Position numbers and translations under genes: made by a program. A stretch of 64,000 nt of DNA. Source: Denitrobaculum tricleocarpae (GTDB lineage Bacteria > Pseudomonadota > Alphaproteobacteria > Kiloniellales > Kiloniellaceae). The stretch is from positions 62,001 through 126,000 of the forward strand of contig NZ_ML660057.1 of assembly GCF_007004665.1 (NCBI RefSeq), in the 5' to 3' direction. Below, in pieces: positions 60,695-64,000 of the stretch (position 1 is the first letter of the stretch; every line of letters starts with the position of its first letter). Below the pieces are notes generated by a model. It searched no databases. It had not been told where the DNA came from and worked only from the letters and a program-made list of their open reading frames with translations.

Positions 60695-60720
60695 CTAAGC
60701 CCTGTATCCCTAAGCCCTGT
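60695..60720. repeat. Direct repeat CTAAGCCCTGT over a stop codon
   Basis: Perfect copies at 60695-60705 and 60710-60720 (15-base period). The second includes the stop codon of the permease gene (60710-60712, minus strand). Confidence 0.75.
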
Positions 60721-61654
60721 CACCGCGCCGGAAGGGCACCAGCAGCGCTTTCGGATAAGCGGCGCGGCGCGCCATGATCACCATGGCCAGAATAGACAAA
60801 ACATAGGGCGCCATCAGGAAAAACTGATAGGGAATGGCCGCGCCGGAAACCTGCTGGACCCGCACCTGCAGCGCATCGATCCCGGCGAAGAGCAGCGCGC
60901 CCAGCAAAGCCTTGCCCGGACGCCAGGAGGCGAAGATGACCAGCGCCACGCAGATCCAGCCGCGCCCGTTGACCATGCCGAAGTAAAAGGCGTCGAAGGC
61001 CGACATGGTCAGGAAAGCACCGCCCACCGACATCAGGGCCGAGCCAACCATCACCGCGCCGGTGCGGATGGCCAGGACGTCGATGCCCTGCGCCTCGACC
61101 GCCAGCGGATTTTCCCCGGCCATGCGCACGGCAAGTCCCACCGGCGTCCGGTAAAGACCGTACCAGATCACCGCGACACAGATCAGCGCCAGATAGGTCA
61201 TGGGGGTCTGCGTGAAGACCGAGGGTCCCAGCAGCGGCAGATCGGACAAGACCGGGATGGCGTAGGGCTGAAAGGGTTCGATCTTCGGCGGCGTGGTGGC
61301 ATCCGGCAGCAGCATGCGGAAGACGAAGTAGCTGAGCGAGGAGGCCAGCAGCGTGATCCCGATTCCCGTCACATGCTGAGACAGGCCGAGATAGACCGTA
61401 AAGCTGGAATGCAGCAGGCCGAAGAGCATGCCGATGAAGGCGGCAAAGGCCAGGCCGCCCCAGAGGTCGCCCCCCTGATAGACCCACATCCAGCCCGCCA
61501 TGGCGCCCATGGTCATGATGCCTTCGATGCCGAGGTTCAGCACCCCTGCCCGCTCGCAGATCAGCTCGCCGAGCGTGCCGAAGATCAGCGGTGTCGCGAT
61601 GCGCAGGGTCGCCGCCCAGAAACCGGTGGTCAGAAGAATTTCGAGGATGTCCAT
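60710..61654 (-). CDS. Nucleoside-type ABC transporter permease (BmpD/NupQ-like)
   Basis: Inner-membrane permease of 314 residues with about eight to nine helices, of the branched-chain/ribose-like superfamily. Blocks: IFGTLGELICERAGVLNLGI and NGRGWICVALVIFASWRPGK, typical of the shorter permease of basic-membrane-protein (BMP) nucleoside importers. It pairs with the longer permease encoded six bases upstream. Confidence 0.92.
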   Translation of the reverse strand: MDILEILLTTGFWAATLRIATPLIFGTLGELICERAGVLNLGIEGIMTMGAMAGWMWVYQGGDLWGGLAFAAFIGMLFGLLHSSFTVYLGLSQHVTGIGITLLASSLSYFVFRMLLPDATTPPKIEPFQPYAIPVLSDLPLLGPSVFTQTPMTYLALICVAVIWYGLYRTPVGLAVRMAGENPLAVEAQGIDVLAIRTGAVMVGSALMSVGGAFLTMSAFDAFYFGMVNGRGWICVALVIFASWRPGKALLGALLFAGIDALQVRVQQVSGAAIPYQFFLMAPYVLSILAMVIMARRAAYPKALLVPFRRGDRA

Positions 61655-61660
61655 AGCGTT

Positions 61661-62710
61661 CTATCCCCGCCTGATCCGGAAGCGGACCAGCATCACGCTG
61701 ACCAGGACGCAAAGAACCGATGACGCCACCAGCACATCGGCCAGATAGGTCGGAATGTTGACCGCCCGGCCCATGGAGTCCGCGCCCACGTAGATCCCGG
61801 CCAGGAAGAAGGCCGAGACCACCACTCCGATGGGATGAAGCTGCGCCAGCATAGCCACCGCAATACCCGTGTAACCGAAACCCGGCGAGAGATCGAGGGT
61901 GAGGTAACCTTTGAGGCCGATCACCTCGCCCACCCCGGCAATCCCGGCGAGACCGCCCGAGATCAGGGCCGTGCGGATGATGGTGGCGTTCACGTTGATG
62001 CCCGCAAAGGCCGCGCCGCGGGCGTTCAGACCGACCGCTTTGATCTCGAAACCCCAGACCGTGAAGCGCATCACCAGCCAGATCGCCAGGGCGGCCAGCA
62101 GCGCGATGATCAGGCCCAGATGCAAGCGGCTTTTCTCCAGGATTTTCGGCAACAGGCCCTCATCGACAATCGGTGCCGCCTGGGGCCAGCCCAGCGACAT
62201 GGGATCTTTCAAAGGGCCCTCGAGCAGGTAGTTCACGAACAGCAGAATGATGAAATTAAGCAGCAGCGTGGTGACGACCTCGTCGACCTTCAGCTTGTTC
62301 TTGATCAGCGCCGGCACGATCAGAACCGACCCGCCGGCGAGCGCCCCTGCGATCAGCAGGATCGGGATCAGCAGAAACGGCGGCAGATCCAGCGCGCCGG
62401 TCCCCAGCCAGGTCGCGGCGAGCGCCCCCATGTAAAGCTGCCCCTCACCGCCGATGTTCCAGAGCTTGGCGCGGAAGGCAACCGCCGCCGCCAGGCCGGT
62501 CAGGATCAGCGGCGTGGCGCGGGTCAGGGTTTCGGCCAGTGCGAAGCGAGACCCGACCGCCCCCTTGACCAAGAGCGCATAGGCCTCCAGAACCGACTCA
62601 CCGGTCCAGACAATCAATCCGGCGCAGAGCAACAGGGCAGCCGCGACGGCCAGGACGGGCGCCAGGCCCGCCAGCCAGATCGGCGGCGCTTCTCGTAATT
62701 CCAGGCGCAT
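61661..62710 (-). CDS. Nucleoside-type ABC transporter permease (BmpC/NupP-like)
   Basis: Inner-membrane permease of 349 residues with about nine helices. It has TRATPLILTGLAAAVAFRAK and LWNIGGEGQLYMGALAATWL, conserved in the longer permease of BMP-type nucleoside importers. Its ATG shares one base with the ATPase stop (TGATG), so translation is coupled. Confidence 0.93.
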   Translation of the reverse strand: MRLELREAPPIWLAGLAPVLAVAAALLLCAGLIVWTGESVLEAYALLVKGAVGSRFALAETLTRATPLILTGLAAAVAFRAKLWNIGGEGQLYMGALAATWLGTGALDLPPFLLIPILLIAGALAGGSVLIVPALIKNKLKVDEVVTTLLLNFIILLFVNYLLEGPLKDPMSLGWPQAAPIVDEGLLPKILEKSRLHLGLIIALLAALAIWLVMRFTVWGFEIKAVGLNARGAAFAGINVNATIIRTALISGGLAGIAGVGEVIGLKGYLTLDLSPGFGYTGIAVAMLAQLHPIGVVVSAFFLAGIYVGADSMGRAVNIPTYLADVLVASSVLCVLVSVMLVRFRIRRG

Positions 62711-64000
62711 CAGGCGGCGGCTCCCCCGTTTTCCGATCCTCGGGCTCCACTCGTGTCTTCATTCGGATCATGGCCCGCCATCATCAGCCCCAGTTCCCGG
62801 GGACTGACCGTCTTGGCATCCAGGCTCGCCGAGAGTCGTCCGTGATAGATCACCGCCACCCGGTCCGAGAGCGCAAGCAATTCCTCGAGGTCCTCGGTGA
62901 TCAACAGCACCCCTGCTCCGCGTTCCCGCGCCGCCAGCAACTGGCCATGCACATATGCGATCGCGCCCTCATCCAGCCCGCGGGCCGGCTGGTTGGCGAG
63001 CACCAGACCGGGTTCGCGCGACAGGGCGCGGGCCAGGATCAGCTTTTGCATATTGCCGCCCGAAAGCAGACGGGTTTCGGCGTTGGGACCGGGACAGCGC
63101 ACGTCAAAACGTTCGATCTGATCTTCGGTGCGTGCCCGTGCCGCCCCGTGATCGATCAGGCCCCTGTTTGAAATCGGCTTGGCCCGCAGGTCCTCGCTGA
63201 TCATGTTTTCCCAGATCGACATCTCGCCGATCACGCCCTCGGCGTGCCGGTCCTCGGGAATGCGTCCAACGCCGAGGCCTACGACCTTCGCCGGTGAGGG
63301 CTGTTGGATTATCTCCCCAAAGAGAGTCAGGGTTCCGCTGTCCGGGCGGCTGAGGCCGGAAATCAGTTCGGCCAGCTGGACCTGTCCGTTACCGGAAACA
63401 CCGGCAATCCCCACCACCTCGTGGGCACGGATCTTAAGGTTCACATCCTTGAGGGCAACACCGCCCGCCGATGGACGCAGGGATACCGCCGTCATCGACA
63501 ACACGGGCTGACCGGGCTCCATCGGATCGGCCTTGGGACGCGTCACCGCCCGGCCCACCATGGCCTCGGCCAGAATATGACGGTCCGCGCTTTCGGTCGG
63601 CATTTCATGAACGATTTTGCCCCGGCGCAGCACCATGACCCGGTCGCTGATCGCGAGAATTTCATTGAGTTTATGTGAGATGAAGATGATCGAGAGCCCG
63701 CGCTCGACCAGCCGCCTGAGGGTATCGAACAGGCTCTCTGCCTCCTGCGGCGTCAGGACGGCGGTCGGTTCGTCCATGATCAGGATACGCGCATCCCGGT
63801 AGAGAGCCTTCAGGATCTCGACCCGCTGCCGTTCGCCGACGGAAAGGTCGCCCACCAGGTCGTCCGGATCGACGCTCAGGCCGAAATCCGACGCCATAGC
63901 GGCGAGCCGGCTTCGTGCCGCTGCCCGGCCCTGCCAGGGCCGCCAGAGGGATTCCGTGCCCAAAACCACGTTGTCGAGCACGGTCAGGTTGTCCGCCAGG
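62710..64000 (-). CDS. Nucleoside ABC transporter ATP-binding protein, partial (NupO/RbsA-like)
   Basis: The C-terminal 430 or so residues of a double-domain ATPase whose N-terminus, including the first Walker A, lies beyond the window end. Domain 1: SVGERQRVEILKAL signature and ILIMDEPTAVLTPQEAE Walker B. Domain 2: VVGIAGVSGNGQ in place of a regular Walker A, LLSGGNMQKLILARAL signature and LVLANQPARGLDEGA with Asn-Gln-Pro instead of Asp-Glu-Pro, as usual for the degenerate second site. It is the first visible gene of the operon with two permeases and the deaminase; a BMP-type binding protein probably lies further upstream. Confidence 0.92.
   Translation of the reverse strand, partial: LADNLTVLDNVVLGTESLWRPWQGRAAARSRLAAMASDFGLSVDPDDLVGDLSVGERQRVEILKALYRDARILIMDEPTAVLTPQEAESLFDTLRRLVERGLSIIFISHKLNEILAISDRVMVLRRGKIVHEMPTESADRHILAEAMVGRAVTRPKADPMEPGQPVLSMTAVSLRPSAGGVALKDVNLKIRAHEVVGIAGVSGNGQVQLAELISGLSRPDSGTLTLFGEIIQQPSPAKVVGLGVGRIPEDRHAEGVIGEMSIWENMISEDLRAKPISNRGLIDHGAARARTEDQIERFDVRCPGPNAETRLLSGGNMQKLILARALSREPGLVLANQPARGLDEGAIAYVHGQLLAARERGAGVLLITEDLEELLALSDRVAVIYHGRLSASLDAKTVSPRELGLMMAGHDPNEDTSGARGSENGGAAA

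Noticed and set aside
60500-61723. Open frame of 407 codons on the plus strand across the deaminase and permease genes
   Set aside because: Lies antisense to two clear genes and has a repetitive His/Gln/Arg/Asp composition with no domain.
1-64000. tRNA, rRNA, CRISPR arrays, insertion sequences, integrase or phage genes
   Set aside because: No cloverleaf T-arm sequence, regular spaced repeats, transposase or integrase motifs were seen on reading both strands.

Overview
The window is chromosomal DNA of a GC-rich (about 60% by eye) Gram-negative bacterium, most likely an alphaproteobacterium of the Rhodospirillales/Kiloniellales type. Pointers are two histidine kinases with PleC/DivJ-style HisKA domains, a DUF2336 protein, a TAXI-type TRAP transporter, cytochrome c', a soluble globin-coupled chemoreceptor and many TetR, LysR and HxlR regulators. 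I see no rRNA, tRNA, CRISPR array, insertion sequence or prophage. Genes are mostly short transcription units on both strands. Lower-GC patches occur near 11.4-11.6, 17.95-18.1, 22.2-22.36 and 56.0-57.0 kb.

Layout: 0-10.9 kb holds a TPR protein, two Cache/PAS histidine kinases, a bactofilin, a DUF2336 protein, a DUF3179 protein and a flavin reductase. 11-16.6 kb holds a two-gene cassette of very small proteins, a TAXI-TRAP transporter (binding protein and fused permease), cytochrome c' and a convergent b-type cytochrome. 16.8-20.4 kb holds a DMT exporter, an unknown protein and a beta-lactamase-fold serine hydrolase. 20.5-24.2 kb is a phage-shock locus: small gene-pspA-pspB-pspC behind a sigma-54 promoter, divergent pspF, then a TetR gene. 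24.2-35 kb is mixed housekeeping and accessory genes: SDR, SCP2, Mpo1-like, TetR, FGE-like lipoprotein, GST with TrhO, HerA-like ATPase, response regulator, LpxR-like protein. 35.2-38 kb is an SsuABC/TauABC-like importer. 38.2-42.9 kb holds a trypsin-like protease, a glycine-zipper lipoprotein, a PepSY gene followed by a PhoP/PhoQ-like pair, and a divergent His-rich PepSY-like secreted protein. 43-49.1 kb holds a GNAT, a globin-MCP-PilZ receptor, a fatty acid desaturase with its TetR regulator, and an SMP-30/HxlR divergent pair. 49.2-56.1 kb is a LysR-ureohydrolase-ABC transporter cluster. 56.3-59.3 kb holds DUF4240, GNAT, a frameshifted Sel1-repeat gene and a membrane protein. 59.4-64 kb is a cytosine-deaminase-like gene behind a nucleoside ABC transporter that runs off the window end.

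The most informative signals are matched DNA sites linking regulators to targets. A 26-bp site (25/26 identical) lies between lysR and the ureohydrolase gene and again upstream of the ABC binding-protein gene. A 20-bp site (19/20) lies in front of both the desaturase and its tetR. Two GCTAT-N7-ATAGC boxes flank the SMP-30/hxlR promoters. Direct repeats of GTTCA with an 11-bp period, laid out like a PhoP box, lie at the PepSY-phoPQ/His-rich divergent promoter and upstream of the glycine-zipper lipoprotein. Other recurring features are hairpins directly after all three solute-binding-protein genes and short tandem duplications at gene ends, several of which include a stop or start codon.
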